Part shown: one piece after another, positions 1 to 5,692 of the stretch
Layout of the letters: each line of letters starts with the position of its first letter
How positions within the stretch are numbered: position 1 is the first letter of the stretch
Notes under the pieces: model-generated
What the model saw: only the letters and a program-made list of their open reading frames with translations
What the model was told of the DNA's origin: nothing
The model's database searches: none
Made by a program: the position numbers and the translations under genes
Assembly (NCBI GenBank): GCA_019236085.1
Contig: JAFAJR010000393.1
Span: 1 to 5,692, forward strand
DNA: 5,692 bases
Direction: 5' to 3'
Source: Candidatus Dormiibacterota bacterium
Lineage (GTDB): Bacteria; Chloroflexota; Dormibacteria; Aeolococcales; Aeolococcaceae

Positions 1-126
1 GACCGCGGCAAGATCCTGCCGCGCCGCATGACGGGGACGTGCGCCAAGCATCAGCGCAGCCTGACGACGGCCTTGATGCGAGCGAGGCACATCGCGCTGC
101 TGCCCTTCAGCGCAGAGGTTCGCTAG
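1..126 (+). CDS. rpsR: 30S ribosomal protein S18, C-terminal part (5' end outside window)
   Basis: The frame opening at base 1 encodes 41 residues ending in TAG at 124-126. It begins DRGKILPRRMTGTCAKHQR and ends ARHIALLPFSAEVR. This is the characteristic second half of bacterial S18: the RGKI.PRR.TG.CAKHQR block followed by the LT.A..RARH.ALLPF block. S18 binds 16S rRNA in the small-subunit platform next to S6. About half of a usual 75-90 residue S18 is present, and the N-terminal part lies upstream of the window. In many bacteria rpsR ends an rpsF-ssb-rpsR operon, so those genes may lie just to the left (inference). Methionines replace the more usual basic residues at two positions (PRRM, ALMRAR), a minor variation. 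The stop codon overlaps that of the convergent gene. Confidence 0.94.
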   Translation, partial: DRGKILPRRMTGTCAKHQRSLTTALMRARHIALLPFSAEVR

Positions 127-914
127 CTCAGCGAGTCCAGCCACTCCTGCTCGGCCTGCTGCACAACGTCACGCAGCTTGTCGAGCTCGGCCTCCGGCAT
201 CGCTTCCTCTGCGTCACGCAGGCGGCGCCGCAACTCGACGAGCAGGCGCGGTGGATGCAACAACCGCACCACGGCATCCGGGTCGACACCGAGGTGGCGC
301 AGCGTGAGCGCCGCGCGTCCGTCCGATTGCAGCACCGCGTTGAGGACATGACCGTCATCGACTCGCGGCGCCGCATCGTCGCCGGCGAGTCTCACAGCGC
401 GCTGCATGATGCGCTCGAGTGATGCGCTCTTGGGCACGCCGTGCCGTGGTGCCACCAGTTCCGTCGCGACTTCGGGTTTGTCGCGCAGCTCCGCGATGGT
501 CGCCTGCACCACGTCGAGCGTGACGCCACGGTCCATCAGGATGTGAGCGGCGATGCCCTCGCCCTCGATCAGGATGCCGGACACGATGTGCTCGCTGCCG
601 ACGTACTGCTGGCCGCCGCGCTGCGCCTCGGCGAACGCGTACTCAATGACCTTCTTGACGCGCGGGGTGGGGATGATCTGCTGGATGACTATCCGATCAT
701 TTCTGTCGAGGATGTTCTGGATCGCACTGCGGACGTCGGCCAGGAACACGCCAAGGCGGTCCAGGACCCTGGCGCCGAGGGAGTCCTCAACCAGAAGAGT
801 GCCAAGCAGGAGGTGCTCGGTTCCGATGTACGAGTGGTGCGAGAGCTCAGCTTCGCGCTGTGCCGCGGTCAGCACCTGCTTGGCTGAGTCGGTGAACCGC
901 TCGAACGGGTACAC
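123..914 (-). CDS. Stand-alone ClpC-like N-domain protein with UVR-like motif, no AAA+ ATPase
   Basis: From the GTG at 912-914 the product is 263 residues. Residues 4-69 (FERFTDSAKQVL, then YIGTEHLLLG) and 82-143 (PRVKKVIEYAF, then YVGSEHIVSGIL) form a Clp N-domain pair closely like the start of ClpC. Residues about 163-220 look like a third, degenerate repeat (LERIMQRAV, DDGHVLNAVL, LRHLGVD). Residues about 225-257 align without gaps to a UVR motif (LRDAEEAM..., then KLRDVV). No Walker A/B or other AAA+ sequence follows, so it cannot unfold proteins itself. In Clp machines the N-domain binds adaptors and substrates. A regulator, adaptor or decoy for a full-length ClpC, as described for mycobacterial ClpC2, is an inference. 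I chose GTG 914 because ClpC proteins start at the FERFT block. In-frame ATGs at 962, 977 and 995 would add an unconserved basic leader. No clear Shine-Dalgarno site precedes the GTG, so the start is uncertain. The gene is divergent from the amidase and convergent with rpsR. Confidence 0.85.
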   Translation of the reverse strand: MYPFERFTDSAKQVLTAAQREAELSHHSYIGTEHLLLGTLLVEDSLGARVLDRLGVFLADVRSAIQNILDRNDRIVIQQIIPTPRVKKVIEYAFAEAQRGGQQYVGSEHIVSGILIEGEGIAAHILMDRGVTLDVVQATIAELRDKPEVATELVAPRHGVPKSASLERIMQRAVRLAGDDAAPRVDDGHVLNAVLQSDGRAALTLRHLGVDPDAVVRLLHPPRLLVELRRRLRDAEEAMPEAELDKLRDVVQQAEQEWLDSLS

Positions 915-944
915 GCCGTAGCATCGCAGAGGCCGCGACGGAGC

Positions 945-960
945 GCCGCGCTGGCGCGGC
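945..960. repeat. Perfect 6-bp inverted repeat in divergent spacer
   Basis: GCCGCG (945-950) and CGCGGC (955-960) are exact reverse complements around the 4-base loop CTGG. The repeat lies in the 79-base spacer between the ClpC-like gene and the amidase gene. It could form a small hairpin in the leader of the - strand transcript. In DNA this GC-rich a chance occurrence is quite possible, and no function is shown. Confidence 0.35.
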
Positions 961-966
961 ATCCCT

Positions 967-990
967 GCCTGGCGCATACTGCCGCCAGGC
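967..990. repeat. Perfect 8-bp inverted repeat just upstream of the amidase start
   Basis: GCCTGGCG (967-974) and CGCCAGGC (983-990) are exact reverse complements separated by CATACTGC. The loop contains CATACT (975-980), a possible weak -10 element for the amidase gene. The right arm contains CAGG (986-989), the only Shine-Dalgarno-like bases before the ATG at 994. CTGGCGC of the left arm (969-975) is also a direct repeat of 951-957, 18 bases away. The arrangement could be an operator or an RNA hairpin covering the ribosome binding site. This is inference from position alone. Confidence 0.4.
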
Positions 991-993
991 GAC

Positions 994-2022
994 ATGCGCC
1001 GCAGGGCAGTTCCAGCGTTCGTTCTTGCCATTGCCTCCGCCGCCGCGATGACTGCGACGGGTCACGGGCCGTCGGCGCTCGCCCAGACCGGCGGCGCGCC
1101 GGTGCCCATCGTGGTGGCGATCGACCCCGGTCACGGCGGCGTGCCCAATCCCAACAACCCCGCCCAGCCGTTCGACCCGGGGGCCATCGGCCCCAACGGG
1201 CTTGAGGAGAAGGACGTGGCGCTGGACGTGGCCAAGCGCCTGGCCGACCTGCTCCGCGCTGACCTGGTGGTGCCGGTGCTGACCCGCACGACCGACATCG
1301 GCATGACAGTCGAGGCGCGCGAGCAGGTTGCCATCGACGCGCATGCCGCCGTCTTCATCAGCATCCACTGCAACTCGTACACCGACCCAATAGCCGGCGG
1401 CTCCCTGGTCTTGTATCCCAACGCCATGGGCGAGCCCTTTGCGCAGGCACTGAGTGATGCCCTCGGCAAGGGGCTCGCCACGGACGCGGTGGCGGACGAC
1501 GGCATCGTGCTGCGTGACAACTGGTGGATCCACGCGCCGATGCCGACGGCGACCGCTGAGATCGCCTTCATCAGCAACCCGCGTGAAGCGGCACTGCTGG
1601 CGACCGAGCCGTTCCGCCAGCTGGCCGCGGCCGCGCTTCGCGCCGGCATCGAGGCGTTCGACCCCCATATCGCGCAGCGCAAGGCGGCGATCCTGGCTTG
1701 GGAGCGGGAGCACCCGGACAGCCCGCCACCCACCGCCACAGAGCCTCCCCACGGCGTCGCCGCGGTGCGCACAACAGCCGCCGGCGGCGTGCCGGGCTTC
1801 GTGCCCTGGCTGCTGCTGGCCGCGGTGCTCGCGGCGGCACTCTACTTTCGCCGGGAAATCGCACCGCTGGCGATCGGCGCGGCGCAGGTGCTGCCGCTCA
1901 ACCGGCGAGCGCTGCACCGGGCCCTGGCGCGGCGGCGGCGACGAGCGCTGCGTGCGCATAGCCTGGTGCATCGCAACGACCCGGCCCGGCGGCATTCGGT
2001 CTACGACGACCTGTCGTTCTGA
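994..2022 (+). CDS. Exported N-acetylmuramoyl-L-alanine amidase (Amidase_3) with C-terminal membrane anchor
   Basis: The 342-residue product belongs to the zinc-dependent Amidase_3 (AmiC/CwlD-like) family, which cuts the amide bond between N-acetylmuramic acid and the peptide stem of peptidoglycan outside the cytoplasmic membrane. Residues 1-30 are a signal peptide: basic MRRR, a hydrophobic Ala-rich core and a likely cleavage after SALA. The catalytic domain spans about 38-225. It shows H47 in DPGHGG, E72 in GLEEKD and H125 in SIHCNS as zinc ligands, and E189 in AEIAFISNP as the catalytic glutamate, so it looks active. A Pro/Thr linker (about 241-265) leads to one transmembrane segment (268-284), then a strongly basic tail (286-342) ending YDDLSF, which would lie in the cytoplasm. 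The ATG at 994 is chosen because it gives the complete signal peptide. A weak CAGG precedes it by four bases. It is divergent from the ClpC-like gene. The next gene follows after 68 bases, probably from its own promoter. Confidence 0.93.
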   Translation: MRRRAVPAFVLAIASAAAMTATGHGPSALAQTGGAPVPIVVAIDPGHGGVPNPNNPAQPFDPGAIGPNGLEEKDVALDVAKRLADLLRADLVVPVLTRTTDIGMTVEAREQVAIDAHAAVFISIHCNSYTDPIAGGSLVLYPNAMGEPFAQALSDALGKGLATDAVADDGIVLRDNWWIHAPMPTATAEIAFISNPREAALLATEPFRQLAAAALRAGIEAFDPHIAQRKAAILAWEREHPDSPPPTATEPPHGVAAVRTTAAGGVPGFVPWLLLAAVLAAALYFRREIAPLAIGAAQVLPLNRRALHRALARRRRRALRAHSLVHRNDPARRHSVYDDLSF

Positions 2023-2046
2023 CTCTGCCGGCGAAACCGCCGTTGC

Positions 2047-2052
2047 TAGACT
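2047..2052 (+). promoter_or_regulatory. Possible -10 box (TAGACT) for the aminotransferase-serA operon
   Basis: TAGACT at 2047-2052 lies 38 bases before the aminotransferase start, inside the 68-base gap after the amidase stop. It matches the TATAAT consensus at four of six positions and resembles -10 boxes common in high-GC bacteria. Transcription would begin near 2059 and give a leader of about 30 bases. No convincing -35 box is found at the proper spacing (TCTGCC at 2024-2029), so the call is weak. Confidence 0.25.
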
Positions 2053-2081
2053 CTCGGCGTCGCGTCCGACCGCCCACGAAC

Positions 2082-2086
2082 AGGAG
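2082..2086 (+). promoter_or_regulatory. Shine-Dalgarno site deciding the aminotransferase start
   Basis: AGGAG at 2082-2086 stands four bases before the ATG at 2091. It supports that ATG over the in-frame TTG at 2043, which has no such site and would add 16 residues of unconserved, arginine-rich leader. Confidence 0.7.
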
Positions 2087-2090
2087 CGTC

Positions 2091-3269
2091 ATGCTGCAGC
2101 AACAGTTGCGAGTTCCAGGACCAACGCCGCTGCCGGAGCGTGTCGTGCGCGCTCAGTCCCGTCCAATGATCAACCACCGCGGTCCGGAGTTCGCAGCCCT
2201 CATGGAGGATGTGACGCAGGGGTTGCAGTGGGCGCTGCGCACAGGCAACGACGTGTTGCTGTTCCCCGCAAGCGGCACCGGTGGATTGGAAGCAGCTGTC
2301 GTCAACACGCTCAGCCCGGGCGAGAAAGCGCTGTTCTGCACCATGGGTTCGTTCGGCAACCGCTGGGCCGCGATCGGCGAAGCCTACGGCGCTGACGTGG
2401 TGCGGCTCGAGGTGCCGCAGGGTGAGCCCATCGACCCTGAGGATGTCGAGCGCATTCTCGCCGCGCACCCTGCGATCACAACCGTGTTCGTGACGCACAA
2501 CGAGACATCCACGGGCGTGAGCAACGACCTTCCTGCCATCGCTGCAGTGGTCAAGAGCCGCGGCAAGCTGCTGTGTGTCGACAGCGTCAGCGGTGCCGGC
2601 TGCCTGCCGTTGGAGACGGACGCGCTGGGCATCGATGTGTGCGTCACCGGTTCGCAGAAGGGATGGATGGCGCCTCCAGGTGTCGCCATGATCGCGGTGA
2701 GCGCTGCAGCGTTTGAACGCGCCCAGCAGGCCACGCTGCCCCGCTTCTACTTCGACTTCACCAAAGAGAAGAAGTACCAGGACAAGCGGCAGACGTTCAC
2801 CACACCGCCGGTCTCGGTGCTGTATGCGATCCAGGAAGGCCTCGCGATCATGCGCGAGGAGGGCCTGGAGCAGGTATGGCAGCGACATGCGCTGGTGGGC
2901 CGCATGGTGCGAGACGGCATCGAAGCCATCGGGCTCAAGTTGCTTGCGGCAGAGGGACATCGCAGCGACACCGTCACTGCCGTGCACAGCCCGGCGCAGA
3001 GCCCCGACGAGCTGAAGGATCTGCTGTCACATCTGCGCGTGCGCTACGGACTGGTGCTCGCCGGCGGCCAGGACGAGCTGCAGGGTCGCATCTTCCGCAT
3101 CGGTCATCTCGGCATGATCGACGAGACCGACGTGTACCAGATCCTCTGCGTCCTCGAGCAAGGCCTGTCAGACCGCGGCTTCAGAAGCCGGGTCGGGCTC
3201 GCCGCACCGGCGGCACAGGCGGCGGCACGGCAGGGCACTCCCTCGGCGGAACCCGCACCGGTCGCGTGA
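2091..3269 (+). CDS. Class V PLP aminotransferase, alanine/serine-glyoxylate type
   Basis: The 392-residue product is a fold-type I, class V aminotransferase close to alanine-glyoxylate, serine-glyoxylate and serine-pyruvate aminotransferases. Visible landmarks in order are PGPTPLPERV (9-18), INHRGPEF (27-34), the PLP-phosphate loop SGTGG (61-65), GSFGNRW (86-92), THNETSTG (135-142), D164 in VDSVSG (contacts the PLP ring), the Schiff-base lysine K190 in TGSQKGW, and R336 in GRIFRIGHLG (binds the substrate carboxylate). Length is normal except for an Ala/Pro-rich tail from about 361 to 392. It is the first gene of a tight cluster with serA. By context it may transaminate 3-phosphohydroxypyruvate to phosphoserine in place of SerC, or move the amino group between serine and glyoxylate/pyruvate. 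Sequence alone does not separate these options. Its stop overlaps the serA start, which implies translational coupling. Confidence 0.93.
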   Translation: MLQQQLRVPGPTPLPERVVRAQSRPMINHRGPEFAALMEDVTQGLQWALRTGNDVLLFPASGTGGLEAAVVNTLSPGEKALFCTMGSFGNRWAAIGEAYGADVVRLEVPQGEPIDPEDVERILAAHPAITTVFVTHNETSTGVSNDLPAIAAVVKSRGKLLCVDSVSGAGCLPLETDALGIDVCVTGSQKGWMAPPGVAMIAVSAAAFERAQQATLPRFYFDFTKEKKYQDKRQTFTTPPVSVLYAIQEGLAIMREEGLEQVWQRHALVGRMVRDGIEAIGLKLLAAEGHRSDTVTAVHSPAQSPDELKDLLSHLRVRYGLVLAGGQDELQGRIFRIGHLGMIDETDVYQILCVLEQGLSDRGFRSRVGLAAPAAQAAARQGTPSAEPAPVA

Positions 3270-4882
3270 CCGTCGCCGCCGCGCCGCGCAGCTCGCCGGC
3301 AACGAGCACGCGGATCCTGGTCGCCGACCCCATCGCCCAGGACGGTGTCGACCGTCTGCGCTCCGCCGGCGAGGTCGACGTCGCCACGGGACTCGATGCC
3401 GGCGCGCTTCGCGAACGCATCGCGGACTACGACGCACTGGTGGTGCGCAGCGAGACCAGGGTGACGGCGGAGTTGCTGGATGCGGCGAAACGGCTGCGGG
3501 TTGTGGGACGCGCCGGCGTCGGTGTCGACAACATCGACATCGACGCTGCGACACAGCGCGGCGTGCTCGTGCTCAACGCTCCCACGGGCAACACGATCGC
3601 TGCCGCTGAGCACGCGGTTGCGATGATGCTGGCGCTGGTGCGCAACATCCCGGCAGCCGACAGGTCACTCCGCGGCGGGCTGTGGGAACGCTCCCGGTTC
3701 ATGGGGGTCGAGGTGCGCGAGAAGACCCTCGGTGTCCTCGGACTGGGCAAGATCGGCTTCGAGGTGGCTCACGCAGCCCGCGAGGGGTTGCGCATGCGGG
3801 TCCTGGCCCACGACCCGCTGGCCACTGCGGAGCGCGCGCAGCAGGCCGGCGCAGAGCTGGTGGACTTCGCGACATTGTTGGCCGAAAGTGACGTGCTCAC
3901 GGTGCACGTGCCGCTCAATGACGCAACCCGCGGTGTCATCGGCGCCGCCGAGCTGCGGCGCATGAAGCCTGGGGCGCGGTTGCTCAACGTCGCGCGCGGC
4001 GGCATCATCGACGAGTCCGCGCTTGCCGCAGCAATCAAGGACGGTCACATCGCCGGCGCCGCCATCGACGTGTTCATCACCGAGCCGCCGCCGCCGGATC
4101 ATCCGCTGTTGCAACTGCCACAGGTCGTGGTGACGCCGCATCTAGGCGCAAGCACCAGGGAAGCGCAGGTGAACGTGGCCTACGACGTCGCCGACCAGAT
4201 CGTGGAATACCTCCAGGGCGGCACGCCGCGCTACGCGGTGAACGCACCCGCCATGCTGCCCGAGGAGCTGGCACGGCTGCGGCCGTTCCTCGACCTGGGC
4301 CAGCGCATCGGTTCGCTGGCGGCACAGCTCGGGGGCGCCGGGTTGCGCCGCGTGGTCTGCAGCTACGGCGGCGAGCTGCAGGACATCGACACAACCATCG
4401 TCACGAGCCAGGTGCTCCGCGGCCTCTTTGCGAATTTCACCGAGACGCGCGTCAACCAGGTGAATGCGAAGCTGGTGGCGCGCTCGATGGGTGTCGACGT
4501 CGACGAGCGGCACACGACGCGCAGCGTCGACAGCTCGTCTCCCTTGCTGGTCGAGGTGATCGGAGAGGAGCGCCTGGCCATCGCCGGCGGCGTGCTCGAG
4601 GACGGAGCGCGCATCACGCGCATCAACGACTTCCACGTCGACATGCAGCCGGAGGGTACCTTCCTGGTGGTGACCCACCAGGACCGCCCGGGTGTGATCG
4701 CCGCCGTCTCCACACTTCTGGCCATGAATGACATCAACATCGCAGGCATCGAGCTGGGCCGCGACCGGCCGCGCGGCCGCGCGGTGATGCTCATGCAGAT
4801 CGATGACCCGGTCACCGCCGAGCTGCTCGAGGAGATTCGCGTCACCGCCAAGCTGGACCGACTGCGCCAGGTCCGGCTCTGA
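3266..4882 (+). CDS. serA: D-3-phosphoglycerate dehydrogenase, long form with ACT domain
   Basis: The 538-residue product catalyses NAD-linked oxidation of 3-phosphoglycerate to 3-phosphohydroxypyruvate, the first step of the phosphorylated serine pathway, in the cytoplasm. After a short Ala/Ser-rich leader (1-15), the substrate-binding half shows GRAGVGVDNID (81-91). The Rossmann domain follows with GLGKIG (159-164) and D183, which fits NAD preference. Catalytic residues are R244 in NVARGGIIDE, E273 in TEPP and H292 in TPHLGAST. Residues about 325-460 form the intervening (ASB-type) domain, and 465-538 form an ACT domain with HQDRPGVI and NDINIAGIELGR, which suggests serine feedback. Length matches the 525-540 residue long form. 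The GTG at 3266 is chosen because its GTGA overlaps the aminotransferase stop and no methionine lies between it and the conserved RILVADP. The frame stays open upstream to 2876 but that part is inside the aminotransferase gene. No good Shine-Dalgarno site is seen, so coupling probably drives initiation. Confidence 0.97.
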   Translation: MTVAAAPRSSPATSTRILVADPIAQDGVDRLRSAGEVDVATGLDAGALRERIADYDALVVRSETRVTAELLDAAKRLRVVGRAGVGVDNIDIDAATQRGVLVLNAPTGNTIAAAEHAVAMMLALVRNIPAADRSLRGGLWERSRFMGVEVREKTLGVLGLGKIGFEVAHAAREGLRMRVLAHDPLATAERAQQAGAELVDFATLLAESDVLTVHVPLNDATRGVIGAAELRRMKPGARLLNVARGGIIDESALAAAIKDGHIAGAAIDVFITEPPPPDHPLLQLPQVVVTPHLGASTREAQVNVAYDVADQIVEYLQGGTPRYAVNAPAMLPEELARLRPFLDLGQRIGSLAAQLGGAGLRRVVCSYGGELQDIDTTIVTSQVLRGLFANFTETRVNQVNAKLVARSMGVDVDERHTTRSVDSSSPLLVEVIGEERLAIAGGVLEDGARITRINDFHVDMQPEGTFLVVTHQDRPGVIAAVSTLLAMNDINIAGIELGRDRPRGRAVMLMQIDDPVTAELLEEIRVTAKLDRLRQVRL

Positions 4883-4895
4883 GCCCGAGGCTCTC

Positions 4896-5692
4896 ATGGC
4901 GCGCCTCAACCCGCTGCGGGGCCTTCGCTACAACCCGGAACACGTGAAGCTCGGCGGCGTGCTGGCGCCGCCCTACGACGTCATCACCCCGGACCAGCAG
5001 GCGGCCCTGTACGGGCGCAACCTGCGCAACATCGTCCGGGTCGACTTCGGCCAGGAGCTCCCCGGCGACGAACCCGGCGTCAACGACCGCTATATCCGGG
5101 CTGCCGGGTTTCTCGAGTCCTGGCTGGAGCTGGGCGTCCTGGTTCAGGACGCCGAGGCGTCCCTCTACGTCACCGAGCACGAGTTCGCGGACTCGGTGAC
5201 GGGTGCGCCGGCCCGCCGCCGTGGGGTCATCGGGACGGTGGCGGCCGTGCCCTGGGAGCAGTCAGAGCTGCGTCCCCACGAGCGCACCCTGGCGGCGCCC
5301 AAGGAGGACCGGCTCGCGCTCCTGAGGGCACTGCGGGTGCAGACCAGCCCGGTCTTCGCACTGTGGAGCGACGGCGGCGACGTCGCTGCGGTCCTGGAGC
5401 GGGTTGCGCAGCGCCCCGCCGCCCAGGGCGGCAGGACCGACGGCGAGATGGGTTCCGAGAAGCATCTCCTGTGGGCCGTCAGCGGCGCCGATGCCGAGGC
5501 TGTCCGCGAGGCATTGCGTGGCGCGCGGCTCTACGTGGCCGACGGGCACCATCGCTACGAGACGGCTGTGGCGTATGCAGAGGAGCGCCGCCGGGCCGAA
5601 CCCCACGTTCCGGCGGGCGCCGCCTTCGAGCAGTGCCTGGTGTACCTCGCCGCCGCAGACGACCCTGCGCTGGCGATCCTGCCGACCCACAG
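4896..5692 (+). CDS. DUF1015 family protein, N-terminal part (3' end outside window)
   Basis: From the ATG at 4896 the frame is open to the window edge (265 whole codons). That covers roughly the first two thirds of a family whose members are usually 400-430 residues. Diagnostic motifs are APPYDVI (24-30), NIVRVDFG (45-52), RRGVIGTV (108-115), PHERT (127-131) with KEDRLALLRAL (136-146), SPVFALW (151-157) and the hallmark ADGHHRYETAVAY (215-227). There is no signal peptide or membrane segment, so it is probably cytoplasmic. CGAGG (4885-4889) is a plausible ribosome binding site six bases before the start. The gap after serA is only 13 bases, so co-transcription with serA is very likely, and a role near serine or phosphoserine metabolism is a reasonable inference. 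I have an unverified recollection that some members were linked to serine kinase activity. The sequence here does not prove any activity. Confidence 0.92.
   Translation, partial: MARLNPLRGLRYNPEHVKLGGVLAPPYDVITPDQQAALYGRNLRNIVRVDFGQELPGDEPGVNDRYIRAAGFLESWLELGVLVQDAEASLYVTEHEFADSVTGAPARRRGVIGTVAAVPWEQSELRPHERTLAAPKEDRLALLRALRVQTSPVFALWSDGGDVAAVLERVAQRPAAQGGRTDGEMGSEKHLLWAVSGADAEAVREALRGARLYVADGHHRYETAVAYAEERRRAEPHVPAGAAFEQCLVYLAAADDPALAILPTH

Noticed and set aside
39..422. 127-codon + strand frame across the rpsR end and the ClpC-like gene
   Set aside because: It is out of frame with rpsR, has no family resemblance and overlaps a well-supported - strand gene.
963..1031. Longer N-terminus for the ClpC-like protein, overlapping the amidase gene
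   Set aside because: The added residues are unconserved, and starts at 995 or 1031 would run into the amidase signal-peptide coding region. ATG 962 remains possible but less consistent with ClpC proteins, which begin at the FERFT block.
847..1995. 382-codon open frame on the - strand opposite the amidase
   Set aside because: Long antisense frames are common in high-GC genes. Its translation is low-complexity Arg/Gly/His-rich, and the + strand frame has full amidase motifs.
2029..2042. Short hairpin CGGCG-AAAC-CGCCG after the amidase stop as a terminator
   Set aside because: The stem is only five base pairs and no T-run follows, so it does not support an intrinsic terminator call.
2046..2987. 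313-codon open frame on the - strand opposite the aminotransferase
   Set aside because: No recognisable motif and typical shadow composition, while the + strand encodes a complete class V aminotransferase.
2876..3265. In-frame upstream extension of serA by 130 codons
   Set aside because: It lies inside the aminotransferase gene in another frame, its Arg/Gly/His-rich translation resembles no SerA domain, and the GTG at 3266 gives the normal family length.
4493..4504. 12-base palindrome GTCGACGTCGAC inside serA
   Set aside because: It encodes Val-Asp-Val-Asp in a coding region where GTC and GAC are favoured codons, so composition explains it.

Overview
The window is high-GC, gene-dense bacterial chromosome holding the end of one gene, four complete genes and the start of a sixth. 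I see no mobile element, CRISPR array, tRNA or rRNA. The gene set (ribosomal protein S18, a ClpC-like N-domain protein, a cell-wall amidase, and an aminotransferase-serA-DUF1015 cluster) is core rather than accessory. High GC, a ClpC-type N-domain, a TAGACT-like -10 box and the aminotransferase/SerA/DUF1015 order suggest Chloroflexota or possibly an actinobacterial lineage. This placement is an inference with low confidence.

Left part (1-914): the last 41 codons of rpsR run on the + strand. They meet, tail to tail, a - strand gene for a stand-alone protein with ClpC-like N-terminal repeats and a UVR-like C-terminal motif, but no AAA+ ATPase. Both genes end in the same CTAG palindrome, so there is no space between them. 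Positions 915-993 form a short divergent spacer with two perfect inverted repeats.

Middle (994-2022): an exported N-acetylmuramoyl-L-alanine amidase with a signal peptide, a complete zinc/catalytic residue set, a C-terminal transmembrane anchor and a basic tail.

Right part (2091-5692): a probable operon. A class V PLP aminotransferase of the alanine/serine-glyoxylate type overlaps serA by a GTGA, and 13 bases after serA begins a DUF1015 protein cut by the window edge. SerA (long form with ACT domain) oxidises 3-phosphoglycerate. The aminotransferase plausibly makes phosphoserine from the product or interconverts serine and glyoxylate. The DUF1015 protein sits where a phosphoserine-processing enzyme might be expected, but its role here is not shown by the sequence.

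The most interesting points are the ATPase-less ClpC-like protein (three N-domain-type repeats plus UVR motif), the shared stop palindrome, and the aminotransferase-serA-DUF1015 cluster without a recognisable serC or serB.
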